64,000 bases of DNA from Acholeplasma laidlawii (GCF_015709225.1 NZ_JADNRS010000053.1:112674-176673), one strand, 5' to 3'. Counted from the stretch's first letter, positions 1 to 10,036 are shown. A program made the numbers and translations. Notes: a model not told the origin generated them from the letters alone.

Positions 1-675
1 AACTGTGTCATAGTCATTACCAAAAACAAATAACTTTTCTCTTATACCTTTTGCTACTTGAGTAACATAAGGCATAAGGTTATTTGGTATGCCTTGTGGC
101 TTTTCACCAATTAAACCAGACTTATGTGCTCCAATAGGATTAAAGTATCTAAGTAAGGTTATGTTCATATCTTTGTTATTACGAGAAAAATCTTTTAAGA
201 TGCGTTCACTCATCTTCTTTGTTTCACCATATGGATTAGTAGTTTCCTTTAACTCCATTAGTTCATGTAATGGTGATACTTGATCACCATATACAGTAGC
301 AGATGATGAAAAGATAAAGTGTTTCACTTTATACTTTTCTGATAGTGATGCGAGTGTCATGGTAGTATTTAAATTATTTTGATAATACATCAATGGTTTC
401 AAAACAGATTCACCTACAGCTTTATAACCTGCAAAGTGGATCACTGCATCTACTTTTTCTTTATTAAATATGTCATCCATGACATCCATATTTGAACAAT
501 CTGCTTCATAAAACTTTAAGTTATTAATTTTTGTTATGGTTTTAATTTTATCTAATACATCTATTTGACTATTATATAGATTATCTACAATAATCACCTC
601 ATGTCCTAATGCTATGAGTTCTACTACTGTATGTGATCCTATATAACCTGTACCACCTGATACTAATACTTTCAT
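1..675 (-). CDS. galE: UDP-glucose 4-epimerase, 3' part cut by window edge
   Basis: Interconverts UDP-glucose and UDP-galactose in the cytoplasm, supplying galactose for glycolipids and surface polysaccharide. The first 225 residues are visible; the C-terminus lies beyond base 1. They begin MKVLVSGGTGYIGSHT, an extended-SDR NAD-binding GxxGxxG motif, and include HFAGYKAVGES and SSSATVYG, with the catalytic Tyr in NPYGETK and then RYFNPIGAHKSG, all diagnostic of GalE. The ATG at 673-675 has a GGAGAAA ribosome-binding site upstream. A lone gene here; it may feed the polysaccharide genes near 17-20 kb and 29 kb (inference). Identification from family motifs is secure. Confidence 0.95.
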   Translation of the reverse strand, partial: MKVLVSGGTGYIGSHTVVELIALGHEVIIVDNLYNSQIDVLDKIKTITKINNLKFYEADCSNMDVMDDIFNKEKVDAVIHFAGYKAVGESVLKPLMYYQNNLNTTMTLASLSEKYKVKHFIFSSSATVYGDQVSPLHELMELKETTNPYGETKKMSERILKDFSRNNKDMNITLLRYFNPIGAHKSGLIGEKPQGIPNNLMPYVTQVAKGIREKLFVFGNDYDTV

Positions 676-718
676 TTATATGTTTCTCCATTCATAATAA
701 TTGTTCAGTATGTGAATA

Positions 719-749
719 ATTATATTTTACCTTAATACGTCTAAGTAAA
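719..749 (-). promoter_or_regulatory. Possible galE promoter
   Basis: On the minus strand TTTACT (744-749) lies 19 bases before a perfect TATAAT (719-724), about 45 bases upstream of the galE start. The spacing is long, so it is only a plausible sigma-A promoter. Confidence 0.4.
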
Positions 750-997
750 CAATCAATATATAATTCAAAAGTGTTTTGTTAATTAGTGTCCTCAAGTCTT
801 ACCTAGTGTATTAATGCTATTTCTTGTTGTTATGACGAGCCGTCCAATTAATCCTTTATTGTTTACAAATAATCGAAAAACACAAAAATACGATAGTTAT
901 TCTATCTTTTATGAGTAGAGCAATATCATAATCATTTTACAGTTATTCATAAAGTATAACATACTGAATCTTAATAGTATCATTATAATTAAACCTA
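750..997. other. Intergenic stretch, no intact gene
   Basis: No convincing gene on either strand. On the minus strand, about 792-880 has one open stretch (reading GLIGRLVITTRNSINTLGK) that looks like debris of a permease-type protein, but it has no start and is followed by stops. Too short to assign. Confidence 0.4.
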
Positions 998-1252
998 TTA
1001 TAAGGAAACATTCTCATCAAAATGTTTGTTTTTTAATAAATTAAGTGCCCTTTCTATCTCCCTAGCCTCACCATTATCTTTAACTAATTAAATTAAAGCT
1101 AATGCATTTTCATCATTTGATTCTATATTATTCTCCCTTAAGATCTTAATAGCATTCATGAATAACTGTCTTGTAAACAACACTTTATCTGAGTATAACA
1201 TTCTATTTAAGTGTTCAATTCTATATATTATTTCTCTTGTAGTCCTAACCAT
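998..1252 (-). pseudogene. Remnant of a small unknown protein gene
   Basis: An ATG at 1250-1252 with a GAAGGTG ribosome-binding site opens 54 codons (MVRTTREIIYRIEHLNRM...) that end at TAA (1088-1090). The same frame then continues for about 29 codons (LVKDNGEAREIERALNLL...) to TAA at 998-1000. The composition is helix-rich and charged across the stop, as expected for one gene with a nonsense mutation. Just upstream (1255-1310) two other minus frames hold short coding-like pieces (MISQVKNKA; EVEEFIDYFEEGEWLGLQEK), so the original gene probably began further upstream and has also been frameshifted. Family not recognised. Confidence 0.45.
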
Positions 1253-1507
1253 TCACCTTCTTCAAAATAATCAATAAATTCTTCCACCTCATGCTTTATT
1301 TTTAACCTGAGATATCATATATGACTTGGTTTTTAGTGGCTCACTTTCACAACGTTTATTTAACAATTAATGGCTCAGTTTCATTATACGACTTACATAT
1401 ATCACATGATGAAATCGTTTATAAGTAAAATATATTGAAAAAATAGTTATTTTAGGTTACTTATTAATTTTAATGTGATTGTAGTGTAAACCCGTTACCA
1501 CAAATAG

Positions 1508-1538
1508 AAAAGACAACCTTTATAATAGGCTGTCTTTT
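1508..1538 (-). terminator. Intrinsic terminator after the giant lipoprotein gene
   Basis: Arms 1508-1518 and 1528-1538 pair over 10 of 11 positions around a short AT loop. It lies 50 bases past the stop of the 1912-residue lipoprotein gene. The flanks are T-rich on both strands, more so on the plus strand. Confidence 0.6.
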
Positions 1539-1587
1539 CTTCTTTTGTTATTTAATTATTCTTTGTATATCACATTTTAATAACTTT

Positions 1588-4500
1588 TCAGTAATATCTT
1601 TCATTGAAAATGAATGTGTTTTCTGCAGTCCAAGTATTTTCTATATCACTAATCGTGACACTAACATCTCTACCAAATTCAGATGTAATAATCTCAGTTG
1701 TAACAACAAAGTTTTCTATACCTAAATCATTGATATAAAAGCTTTTTGTTTCATCATACCCACTCACTTCATGGATATACAGATATTGGATGTATAAGTA
1801 ATCAAGTATATTGGTCTCATCATACAGTGTTAAATTGATAAATACCCATACATTTACAGGATCTATTAATGCATATTCTACATAAATGGCAGCATCACCC
1901 TCTGGTAGTTCTTCTACTGTTGCACCATTTATAGTCATTGTCTTAATGTAATAATTAGGATGGGAATAAAGGTTAATATTTGGATGTGTTGATTGAATTG
2001 TGTAAGTTAAACTGTTTAGATTGTTGGTGACTGTGTAGGTGTAACCAGTAGTTTCTATTTCTATAGTTGGGATTTCATCTACTGGAAATACTTTATAGTC
2101 TCCACCTGGGCTGGTATATAATCTATAGTCACTTTCTATATAGACTTTATAGTCACCTTCTGATAATTCAAATGTTAGGTAGTAGCCGTTATTTTTAACA
2201 ACATCTAACCCAAATTCATTAAAGATCATACTTTCATACATCATAATATCTGCAATGATCTTATAGGTTTCATAATCTAAGTAACTTTCTAAACCCATTT
2301 GATTGATACGTTCGCTTGGTACATGGAAACTAAATTCAGCTGACTTATATTCTACAAACACTTCATTAAATGTAAAGGTAAAGTTATTTGAATAAATGGT
2401 TTGAGTTGTAAAATCATAATAAATCGCATCTTCTGCATAGGTTTCAAACATAACATATGTTTGTGGCGAGGTATCTATAAATAATGAGATATCTGATATT
2501 TCATATTCTAAACTTAAATAGATGACGTTGTAGTGGTTAGCTTCTGCAAAAGTCATTAATTCTTCAAAACTATTATATTCTACATAGCCCCACATTTTAA
2601 TCTTTGTTACTGTTAAGTAAGCTGGTATATATGTATTATAATCATTTAAATAAAAGTATCTGTCGTGATTATAATCTGTTTGATCGATTGCCATAACACC
2701 AAGTGATGCATCATAAATGGGAATATAAAGTGTTTTCGTAAATCCCTTATGGGTTAAGGTAAAATAGGTTTCATTTAAGTTAGTATTTGTATAAACTTCT
2801 AGTGTATACGTTAAAGGATCTAAATCACTTAGTCTATGGGTGTAAGTATCCCCATTTAAGTAAGTAATCATAAAGACGATATCTTCTTCTATGCCGTCTA
2901 ACGATATATAAGAATCCATGTAAAACTCTAAATTAGTAACAACATTTTCAATGTAATATGCATATAAATTGATGTTACCTATTTCTTCTCCAGTAACTTC
3001 TGTTTCAAAACTACTATCTGTAAATAAACCGTCTAACATAAAATCACCATATACACCTAATATATTATCTAAATTGTTTGATTTGATGATGTAGTGACTG
3101 CTATCAATATTGTTATAAATGGTGTAGGTGTTTGCTTTAACGGTAAATGTTTTTTTAGGTAATACGTCAACAAACTCAAAATCGGTGTAGAAGTAAGGTG
3201 ATTCTGTTCTAAGTATCATGAAACTACCATAATCTTCTATTTCAAGTAGCGCTTCCTCAAAATAGAATGTGATACGGTTATTTCCTCGATATGCGTTTTG
3301 GTATCTACCTTGTAACAACTCTTTTAACATATAGCTTATTTCTATAATGTACATATCATCAAATTCTATAACATCATATAATGCAGCTCTATCAAAATTG
3401 GTTGTTAAAAACTTATAGATAACATCTTTATTTTCATAGATGACATACTCACCTTCAAGTTTGAAGGTGAAATTATCACCAATAATGATTTGATTGGTTA
3501 AATCCATGTAGTAGTTGGCGTCATACGCCTTTAAGTTTATGATGTTTGTTTGAAGTTCTTGTAATAAATCATCTTCACTGATAATTCTATATACAAACTC
3601 GAGGATATAGATGGACTCATTCGTTTCTAGGATGTAATCTTTTAGATCTTCTAATGTATTTAGTTCACGATGAGCAACAACATCCCAAATAATATAAAGC
3701 GTTGAAATATTTAAAGTCTCTAGAGTATCTAGATCACTATAACTATATTTATTACCATTAATGATAAATACTTGGCCATCTAATACATAATCATGTGTAT
3801 CCACATAGACTTCTATGGTGATATCTTCATATACAACTGTGAGTGTATATATACTACCTTCAACATTTATCAGTTCATGTGTATAACCTTCTAGTGTTAC
3901 TAAATCTGTAGTGACATCGTAGCCGTTATTGTATCTGATCACTATCTTAATAGCTTCTAGTGGGTTTAATATATCTACGATGTATACATTGTCACCTAAA
4001 GTTTCATCATAGTAGTAATAATCCGCCATGAGATTGATGTTTACAACGTATATATTTTCGTAATTGATGACGTAACCGGTGGTTGTTGTAGGCATGTCCT
4101 TATAATAAACTAAGATCGAATCATCATTTAACATAACATTTAACATGTATAAGTAATTTGGTGCATAATTAAAACTATCACCATTACCCATGTTTAGACT
4201 ATCAAATGTAATATAGATGATATGATCATCTTTATTATTTCTAAACTCATAGGTTCGTCCTAATGTGGTTATATCTGGCAAATCTATTGTTTCTTTAGTT
4301 TCTTTAATGTTTAACCAATTAAAGTTAAAACTATATTCATCGCTACTTAGTCTAAGTTCATAATTCGAGTTGCCAAATGTGTATACTCGATCATCAAATT
4401 CATGAGTTCTACCAATTACTAGACCCTTATAGATCTCTCTAATAGTAAATATGTTATAGATATTTATGTTCATTTCATCCAACATACTACTTGGCAAACT

Positions 4501-7326
4501 TTCTATGAACCCTACTTGATTAAAGTCTTTAGCAGGTACACTCAAACTAAATTTTTCAGATATAAAGGTGATGGTGCTTGTTGTAAAACTTATCATGAAG
4601 TTTTCATTAAATAAGATATCTTCAGTCAAGTTGTAGTAAATAGTTGTTTCTCCAAAGTCATCTGTTATTTCTACCATGTCTACTGTGGATAGATAGTCTT
4701 GGAAGAATGTGTAGTCTTTTAGTGTATAGTAAATGTTTAAGTAATTTACCGCTTGATCACTTTGATCAAGTAAGTTACCAACAAATGCTATATCCATAGA
4801 AGCTTCTTCATAGTATCTACCATTGATGTTAACTTCTTCAATGTTTAAGTAGCTTGGTATCATAAAATCTGTTAAGAAGTTTGATACATAACCTATACCA
4901 TTATCACTAATATAAATACGACCATTGGTATCATAATCATAAATGACTGCAAAGTATGAGATTTCTATACCTTCGTAGGTAAGTTCTACAAATATTGGTT
5001 CTAGGTTTTCATTGTATGTATAGTCTAAGGTATACTCTGTTTCATCAAGGTCTGATAACTTAATATCTTTATACATACCAGCTGAGTCTCTAGTAATAAT
5101 TGTAATATCATCTATCATATGATCTTTATCAAATACGTAGACTGTTGCATCCAGTTCATAATCATAGTATTGATGCACTGTATCTAAGCTAATAGATTCA
5201 AATACGATGTCTTCATCAATCAAGTGATTGGTGATGATATTTTTAAGTTCATCATAACGCGCTTCAAAGACTGCTGCATCATAAGTATTCATGTAGTAAG
5301 TATTGTAGTAAAATTCATAGGAATCATTTAATAGATTTATCATATGACTTGTGGTTAATATACCTTTATGTTGTTCGATATATAAGTCACCTAATCTAAT
5401 GAAGTCTTCATTTGTTAATGAATCAAATTGTTCAATAAATAAGGTTAACTCAGGAATATCAGTATAGAGGATTGCTATATATTCTCCGTAAACCATATCA
5501 ATTAAGTAATACTTACTTTCATTCATATCATAGACAACTGCATAACCTGTATAGTTTTTAAATACATCAACAAAGACGATGTATTCGTTTAATTGGTAGA
5601 TACCATTTAAATCTCTTGGATTTTCATCTGTTTCAAGTGCCATGAAGTTATTTGCATCACCAAAGGTTAGGAGTTCATCTACCATAAAGTTTATTGGCAC
5701 CCACTGAATATATATGGTAATTTCAGGGTTTAGTGCTAGTTTATCCATTAAGGTTTGATCAAGTGGTTCAGTAAATTCTTTATCATAGTAATAACCTTCT
5801 AATACATAACCATCACGTCTAAAGGATGTGATGTCATCAAAGCCATTGTCATAGATACTATCGAAGTCTTCATTGTAACTTATTTCTTGAACGATACCAT
5901 CTACACCATAATCTACTTTTAATGTGTAGGTTTGTTCGTAGATGGTTTCGTAAGTTAATGGGTCAATTGTTTCTATATAGGCTTCATCATAATCACTTTG
6001 TAGAATAGATATATCCATACCGATATCATCTTCTACTGTGATATTTAGATCGATACCAATGATTTGGTTATTTTCTATCCAAAGTGTAAGTTTTGCTTCA
6101 ATGATTTCAGTTTCCATAAACATCTCTTTATATTGAAGTGGTATGGTTTGTTCGTTTAAGATAACTTCTACTTTATAGCTGTTTAGTTTTTGATAAACTT
6201 TAAAGTTATTGGTATTGATATTTGATAGTATGTCAATGGCGTTAAAGTTTTCGATGAAGGATTTAAAGTAGTAGTTTGGTGTATCTACGATACTAGCCAT
6301 ACCCATAAAGTTACCAATAAATTGGTCTGAAATAATATCTGGACTCATTAGTTTAGTTTCTTCCAAGAAATCTTCGATATAGAACTTACCATGCATCACG
6401 TAGATTTCTTGTTGAAGTTCTTCATTATATAACATCATGATGTGGCTATTTCTAGTTTCATAGTTGGTTTCTAAGTCAATTTTAGCTGTAATTAACATTT
6501 CTTCTTCGCCTTGGGTTTGTTTCAAGGTTGCTTCATATTTGGTGTTATAAATGATTTTTTGTTCCACACCAAGCATTTTAAGTAGACCTTCAGCAAAACT
6601 AAGTTCTACATAAGTTGGTTCTGGTGTTAAAGTCCATTTAGCCTCTAGTGTGATATTGGAAGTTACTGGCGTGTTAAAGTCGTATAAAACCTCACCAATA
6701 TACCAGCCACCAAAGTCATAGAGTGCTTTAGTAGGATCAGCTGGTTTAATTACTAAGGTGTTAGCCTCTACGGTTTGGTTAGGTATGTTAGAACCTTCCT
6801 TACTATCAAATGTTACAGTATAGGTAATAACTTCTTGATTTACTTCCCAAACAGCTAATAATGTAATAGCGGCTGTTATTGGTGTTGTTTCAAAGTTAAA
6901 TTCGTTATCGTTTAATGCCCAGTATAAAAAGATATGACCAGCATACGTAGGATTTGTAGGCTTAGTAGCAAATCCATTTTCGACAACTTCTTGGGCATTA
7001 ACACTCGAACCCCCCTGGCTATCAAAGGTAACTGTATGCTTATTGACACCTTCATCAGGCGCCCAAACAGCAGTAAGTGTAATCGATGCAACTATTGGAT
7101 ATTCGTCGAATTTAAACTCAACACCTTCAAGCGCCCAATGTATAAACGTGTGTCCTTTATAAGTTGGATCCTGAGGCTTGGTAGCAAATTCTCCTGATAA
7201 AACGGTTTGGCTTAAAACTCCTGTGCCCCCATTACTATCAAAGTCAACCGTGTAACTTGTTTCTGTACAGCTTATTAGTATGCATACGAATAAGATTGTA
7301 CTAAAGATGATAAATAATCTTTTCAT
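1588..7326 (-). CDS. Giant lipoprotein with InlB-type B repeats (1912 aa)
   Basis: Probably a surface lipoprotein anchored in the outer leaflet of the membrane. The N-terminus MKRLFIIFSTILFVCILISC is a signal peptide ending in a lipobox with the lipidated Cys at residue 20. Residues about 24-88, 95-160 and 168-232 are three tandem InlB B-repeat (Listeria-Bacteroides) units, each with a YTVTFDSxGG-like start and an LTAxW-like end. The remainder is acidic and Tyr/Asp/Asn-rich. It appears to hold large diverged internal repeats: SLSVPAKDFNQVGF near the middle resembles SFHVPSERINQMGL near the end, and NFTFxF segments recur. No catalytic motif was recognised. The start is supported by an AAAGGGATG ribosome-binding site. 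Adhesion or substrate binding is inference from the repeats. It appears monocistronic. Confidence 0.85.
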   Translation of the reverse strand: MKRLFIIFSTILFVCILISCTETSYTVDFDSNGGTGVLSQTVLSGEFATKPQDPTYKGHTFIHWALEGVEFKFDEYPIVASITLTAVWAPDEGVNKHTVTFDSQGGSSVNAQEVVENGFATKPTNPTYAGHIFLYWALNDNEFNFETTPITAAITLLAVWEVNQEVITYTVTFDSKEGSNIPNQTVEANTLVIKPADPTKALYDFGGWYIGEVLYDFNTPVTSNITLEAKWTLTPEPTYVELSFAEGLLKMLGVEQKIIYNTKYEATLKQTQGEEEMLITAKIDLETNYETRNSHIMMLYNEELQQEIYVMHGKFYIEDFLEETKLMSPDIISDQFIGNFMGMASIVDTPNYYFKSFIENFNAIDILSNINTNNFKVYQKLNSYKVEVILNEQTIPLQYKEMFMETEIIEAKLTLWIENNQIIGIDLNITVEDDIGMDISILQSDYDEAYIETIDPLTYETIYEQTYTLKVDYGVDGIVQEISYNEDFDSIYDNGFDDITSFRRDGYVLEGYYYDKEFTEPLDQTLMDKLALNPEITIYIQWVPINFMVDELLTFGDANNFMALETDENPRDLNGIYQLNEYIVFVDVFKNYTGYAVVYDMNESKYYLIDMVYGEYIAILYTDIPELTLFIEQFDSLTNEDFIRLGDLYIEQHKGILTTSHMINLLNDSYEFYYNTYYMNTYDAAVFEARYDELKNIITNHLIDEDIVFESISLDTVHQYYDYELDATVYVFDKDHMIDDITIITRDSAGMYKDIKLSDLDETEYTLDYTYNENLEPIFVELTYEGIEISYFAVIYDYDTNGRIYISDNGIGYVSNFLTDFMIPSYLNIEEVNINGRYYEEASMDIAFVGNLLDQSDQAVNYLNIYYTLKDYTFFQDYLSTVDMVEITDDFGETTIYYNLTEDILFNENFMISFTTSTITFISEKFSLSVPAKDFNQVGFIESLPSSMLDEMNINIYNIFTIREIYKGLVIGRTHEFDDRVYTFGNSNYELRLSSDEYSFNFNWLNIKETKETIDLPDITTLGRTYEFRNNKDDHIIYITFDSLNMGNGDSFNYAPNYLYMLNVMLNDDSILVYYKDMPTTTTGYVINYENIYVVNINLMADYYYYDETLGDNVYIVDILNPLEAIKIVIRYNNGYDVTTDLVTLEGYTHELINVEGSIYTLTVVYEDITIEVYVDTHDYVLDGQVFIINGNKYSYSDLDTLETLNISTLYIIWDVVAHRELNTLEDLKDYILETNESIYILEFVYRIISEDDLLQELQTNIINLKAYDANYYMDLTNQIIIGDNFTFKLEGEYVIYENKDVIYKFLTTNFDRAALYDVIEFDDMYIIEISYMLKELLQGRYQNAYRGNNRITFYFEEALLEIEDYGSFMILRTESPYFYTDFEFVDVLPKKTFTVKANTYTIYNNIDSSHYIIKSNNLDNILGVYGDFMLDGLFTDSSFETEVTGEEIGNINLYAYYIENVVTNLEFYMDSYISLDGIEEDIVFMITYLNGDTYTHRLSDLDPLTYTLEVYTNTNLNETYFTLTHKGFTKTLYIPIYDASLGVMAIDQTDYNHDRYFYLNDYNTYIPAYLTVTKIKMWGYVEYNSFEELMTFAEANHYNVIYLSLEYEISDISLFIDTSPQTYVMFETYAEDAIYYDFTTQTIYSNNFTFTFNEVFVEYKSAEFSFHVPSERINQMGLESYLDYETYKIIADIMMYESMIFNEFGLDVVKNNGYYLTFELSEGDYKVYIESDYRLYTSPGGDYKVFPVDEIPTIEIETTGYTYTVTNNLNSLTYTIQSTHPNINLYSHPNYYIKTMTINGATVEELPEGDAAIYVEYALIDPVNVWVFINLTLYDETNILDYLYIQYLYIHEVSGYDETKSFYINDLGIENFVVTTEIITSEFGRDVSVTISDIENTWTAENTFIFNERYY

Positions 7327-7390
7327 ATAAATTCATCCCTTTCTTGAATTTTATGGTAATAATCGTTAAAAAGCTATATAAAGACAAAAA

Positions 7391-7417
7391 GAAAACTTCC
7401 TACAATAGGATGTTTTC
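7391..7417 (-). terminator. Hairpin with T tract in the leader of the lipoprotein gene
   Basis: Arms pair over 11 of 12 positions around a CAA loop, and on the minus strand are followed by TTTTTGTCTTT. It lies 65 bases upstream of the giant lipoprotein start and about 200 bases below a small ORF. It could terminate that upstream transcript or act as an attenuator in the lipoprotein leader. Confidence 0.55.
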
Positions 7418-7469
7418 CTTGGTTAAAATAAACTTAATAAAAGTAAATTTATGAGTTGCATCAACAATT

Positions 7470-7477
7470 CCCCCCCC
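7470..7477. repeat. C8/G8 homopolymer upstream of the lipoprotein gene
   Basis: Eight consecutive C on the plus strand (G8 on the lipoprotein strand), striking in such AT-rich DNA. It lies 144 bases upstream of the lipoprotein start and is flanked by CAACA and TGTTG half-sites. A possible slipped-strand switch affecting promoter spacing or the leader. Confidence 0.6.
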
Positions 7478-7614
7478 AAACTGTTGTTTTGCAGAAGATG
7501 AAGTTTTCTAGTTGCTACAGTTCTATTTTAACACTTTTTATAATAAGTAGTGTAAATAATTATAATAATAATGATGTTACCGTGATTGACAAGTTAATTT
7601 GACGCGATAGTTAC

Positions 7615-7728
7615 TTATTCAATCTTTTCCGGTAGTTCTTTAAGTACTTCTTTTTTGTACGTCTTAATATAAATGGCTTTGTTTTTTAATTTTACTGGGA
7701 TTTGTGCTAATTTAGTTAGAATATCCAT
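7615..7728 (-). CDS. Possible 37-residue small protein
   Basis: ATG (7726-7728) to TAA (7615-7617) encodes a basic, helix-prone peptide (MDILTKLAQIPVKLKNK...). AAAGGCG lies about 10 bases upstream as a ribosome-binding site, and a terminator-like hairpin lies 200 bases downstream. No family recognised; it may be a genuine small gene or a fragment. Apart from the G8 tract and hairpin, the rest of 7327-7787 shows nothing definite. Confidence 0.25.
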   Translation of the reverse strand: MDILTKLAQIPVKLKNKAIYIKTYKKEVLKELPEKIE

Positions 7729-7787
7729 TAACGTGGCGCCTTTATATATTTACTTGATGTCTTTATTAAACTTATTTTAGATTATAC

Positions 7788-9929
7788 TTAAGCTATTTTA
7801 GCATCTATTAAACTTAAGTGTTTATCATTTAGATTCAGTGCATGATAAAGCTTTATCACAGCAACATAATACCTGATTTTATCTCTGTTTGTTAAACCCT
7901 GGTAGATCTCAATGTTTTTCTTGGCTTGAGCTTTTTCGTTTTTAGATACAGACTTTTCATAGTCATGTTTATGGTGTGTTGCAGATAAATATCTATAGAT
8001 ATCATGAACACTCTTAAACTCAGAGATGGTAAAGGATTTATCTAATAACTTTTGGTTCATGAGATAATCGTAGTCCCTATCCATATTAAACCCACCAGCT
8101 GAGCCACCGGATAAGTAACCTGCAATCCGGTTTCTTTTTTCATTAAACGCTACATCAAATGTCACCTTTAATGTGTGTTGAATAAAGTATCTAAATGCTT
8201 GCATATAGATATCTATATTAGGTTTTGTCTGTTTTTCATTTAATATCTTATCAAAGTTTATGATGAGTTCTATTAAGTATAGAAGTTCATTATATAGTTT
8301 AGGGTATACCATATATTTTAGTTTTACTTCTTCAAAGATATGATGTTGTTCAATTCTTAAATAAGTATTTGTAGGTGTATATATAATATCTTTATACATG
8401 GACTTTTTAACACTAATTTTAATCCAGTTTTCTTTTATCTTTTTAAGTTCTTCTAATACTTCATGGCTACTATTTTTCAGAGCATAAAGATAGACTAAAT
8501 CTCTTGCAGTAAATAAGAGGTTATACATAATCTTTCTTGATTGTTCTAATTGATTAGTTAATAGACTTGTTAGATCTTTAATGAGGACATATTTAAAATC
8601 TAGTCCCTTAGTTTCTTCTAGTGTGAGCACATTCACACTAGAAGGCTCTACTTGGTAAACCTTCATATAACTTTTAGTTTGTAAGAAGATAATAAAGTTT
8701 TTAATTGAAAGATTTTTGGTTGTCTTCTGATAAATACTAATTAGTCTCATATAAGATGCCTTAGTTTGTTTATCTAAGTCTAATTCATCCATCGTGCGTA
8801 GCATAAAGGTTAAAAAGTTTGTTTTATCGATTAAAGGTTCTTCTGTATAGTTAGAAAGTCCTTCCACTAATGTATCACAATCTACCATTTCTTCTTTTTC
8901 TATATAATTTAATAAACCCTCTTCTTGAAGTCTATTAATCATTGATGGTTTATCTTCATTTGATACAATCACTGCAATATCAGAAAGATCTGTTTCAATC
9001 TCATCTTCATTAAGTTGTTTAATGGTACTTATCATTTCTTTAAATATTTCTTCTTCGCTTGAAAGTATATTTAGATTTGGTTTAAAGTGATCTTGTCTCA
9101 TATATTTGATTTTTGGAATTAAGCGAGATGTATTCTTTTCAATCATACTAGCAAACCTTAATATAGAAAGGTTTGTCTTGTAGTTGTCAACTAATACTTT
9201 TCTTTCAAAGTTTTTATCTAAATACACATCATATAAATAAGTAGACTTAATATCTATATCTTCCATTAACTGATCATCATTGCCCAAAACATAAATGTTT
9301 TGGGTATTGTCAAACAACATATAGACAAACGACTTACTTGTACCATAGATATCTTGTGCATTATCAATAAAGATATGGCTATACATATTATGATACTTAT
9401 TTTGAAGTTCCTTATCTTCAGAAAAGAGTTTAAATGCATAACTTACAAAATCTTCATTTAAAGAAACTTTATGTGTCTTTAAATAATTTTCATAACTTTC
9501 ATTGATTTTACTCTTATAATTCATAAAAATATTTGGATTAATCTGATATGCTACATACTGTTTCTTAGTAATCATAACCTCTTTAGTGATGTTATCTTTA
9601 ATGTTATCTAGTACTTCTTTGCTTAAAAACTTTTTATTATAACCTTCATGGTCTAAAATAACCTTTAAAGCAAACATTTCCAGTGTAAAAATGGATATGT
9701 TTGAAATATCTAAATGTTCATCTAACTTATTCATGATATTATACATATCATTAACTGTTGTTGTAAGTATAAGTATATGTTTAGGATTTAATTTAATTTG
9801 TTTTACTAAGTAGTCTATACGTTCTACTAAAACGTGTGTCTTACCAGTACCAGCACTTCCAATTAATAAAAAATATGGTGCATCTGTTTTAATTGCGTGC
9901 CTTTGATCTTCTGTGTAGTTATAGTTCAT
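7788..9929 (-). CDS. UvrD/Rep-like superfamily 1 helicase, divergent
   Basis: A predicted ATP-driven 3'-5' DNA helicase or translocase of 713 residues. Walker A is GSAGTGKT at residues 24-31. Motif II is DNAQD at 189-193 where UvrD-type enzymes have DExQD, so the catalytic Glu is Asn. Motif III-like VLGNDDQL, motif V-like TLEETKGLDF and motif VI-like LLFTARDLVYL follow. The last ~170 residues match nothing I recognise. The start follows a GGGGAC ribosome-binding region. A structured RNA with its own promoter and terminator lies just upstream (10003-10183) and may be its leader. ATPase activity is uncertain because of the motif II change; a structural or regulatory role is possible. Confidence 0.8.
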   Translation of the reverse strand: MNYNYTEDQRHAIKTDAPYFLLIGSAGTGKTHVLVERIDYLVKQIKLNPKHILILTTTVNDMYNIMNKLDEHLDISNISIFTLEMFALKVILDHEGYNKKFLSKEVLDNIKDNITKEVMITKKQYVAYQINPNIFMNYKSKINESYENYLKTHKVSLNEDFVSYAFKLFSEDKELQNKYHNMYSHIFIDNAQDIYGTSKSFVYMLFDNTQNIYVLGNDDQLMEDIDIKSTYLYDVYLDKNFERKVLVDNYKTNLSILRFASMIEKNTSRLIPKIKYMRQDHFKPNLNILSSEEEIFKEMISTIKQLNEDEIETDLSDIAVIVSNEDKPSMINRLQEEGLLNYIEKEEMVDCDTLVEGLSNYTEEPLIDKTNFLTFMLRTMDELDLDKQTKASYMRLISIYQKTTKNLSIKNFIIFLQTKSYMKVYQVEPSSVNVLTLEETKGLDFKYVLIKDLTSLLTNQLEQSRKIMYNLLFTARDLVYLYALKNSSHEVLEELKKIKENWIKISVKKSMYKDIIYTPTNTYLRIEQHHIFEEVKLKYMVYPKLYNELLYLIELIINFDKILNEKQTKPNIDIYMQAFRYFIQHTLKVTFDVAFNEKRNRIAGYLSGGSAGGFNMDRDYDYLMNQKLLDKSFTISEFKSVHDIYRYLSATHHKHDYEKSVSKNEKAQAKKNIEIYQGLTNRDKIRYYVAVIKLYHALNLNDKHLSLIDAKIA

Positions 9930-10002
9930 AGAAAGTCCCCTAACTTCTATTGTTGTGTCATAGTAGTATTATAACATGATATATACTTGGTACTTAATAA
10001 AT

Positions 10003-10036
10003 AAAAGCCTTGAATCTAAATAGATACAAGGCTTTT
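10003..10036 (-). terminator. Strong intrinsic terminator of the leader/small RNA
   Basis: AAAAGCCTTG (10003-10012) pairs perfectly with CAAGGCTTTT (10027-10036), with an inner ATCTA/TAGAT extension. On the minus strand a TTTTATTTATT tail follows. It lies 74 bases upstream of the UvrD-like start and over 300 bases past the flotillin gene, which has its own terminator. Confidence 0.85.
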
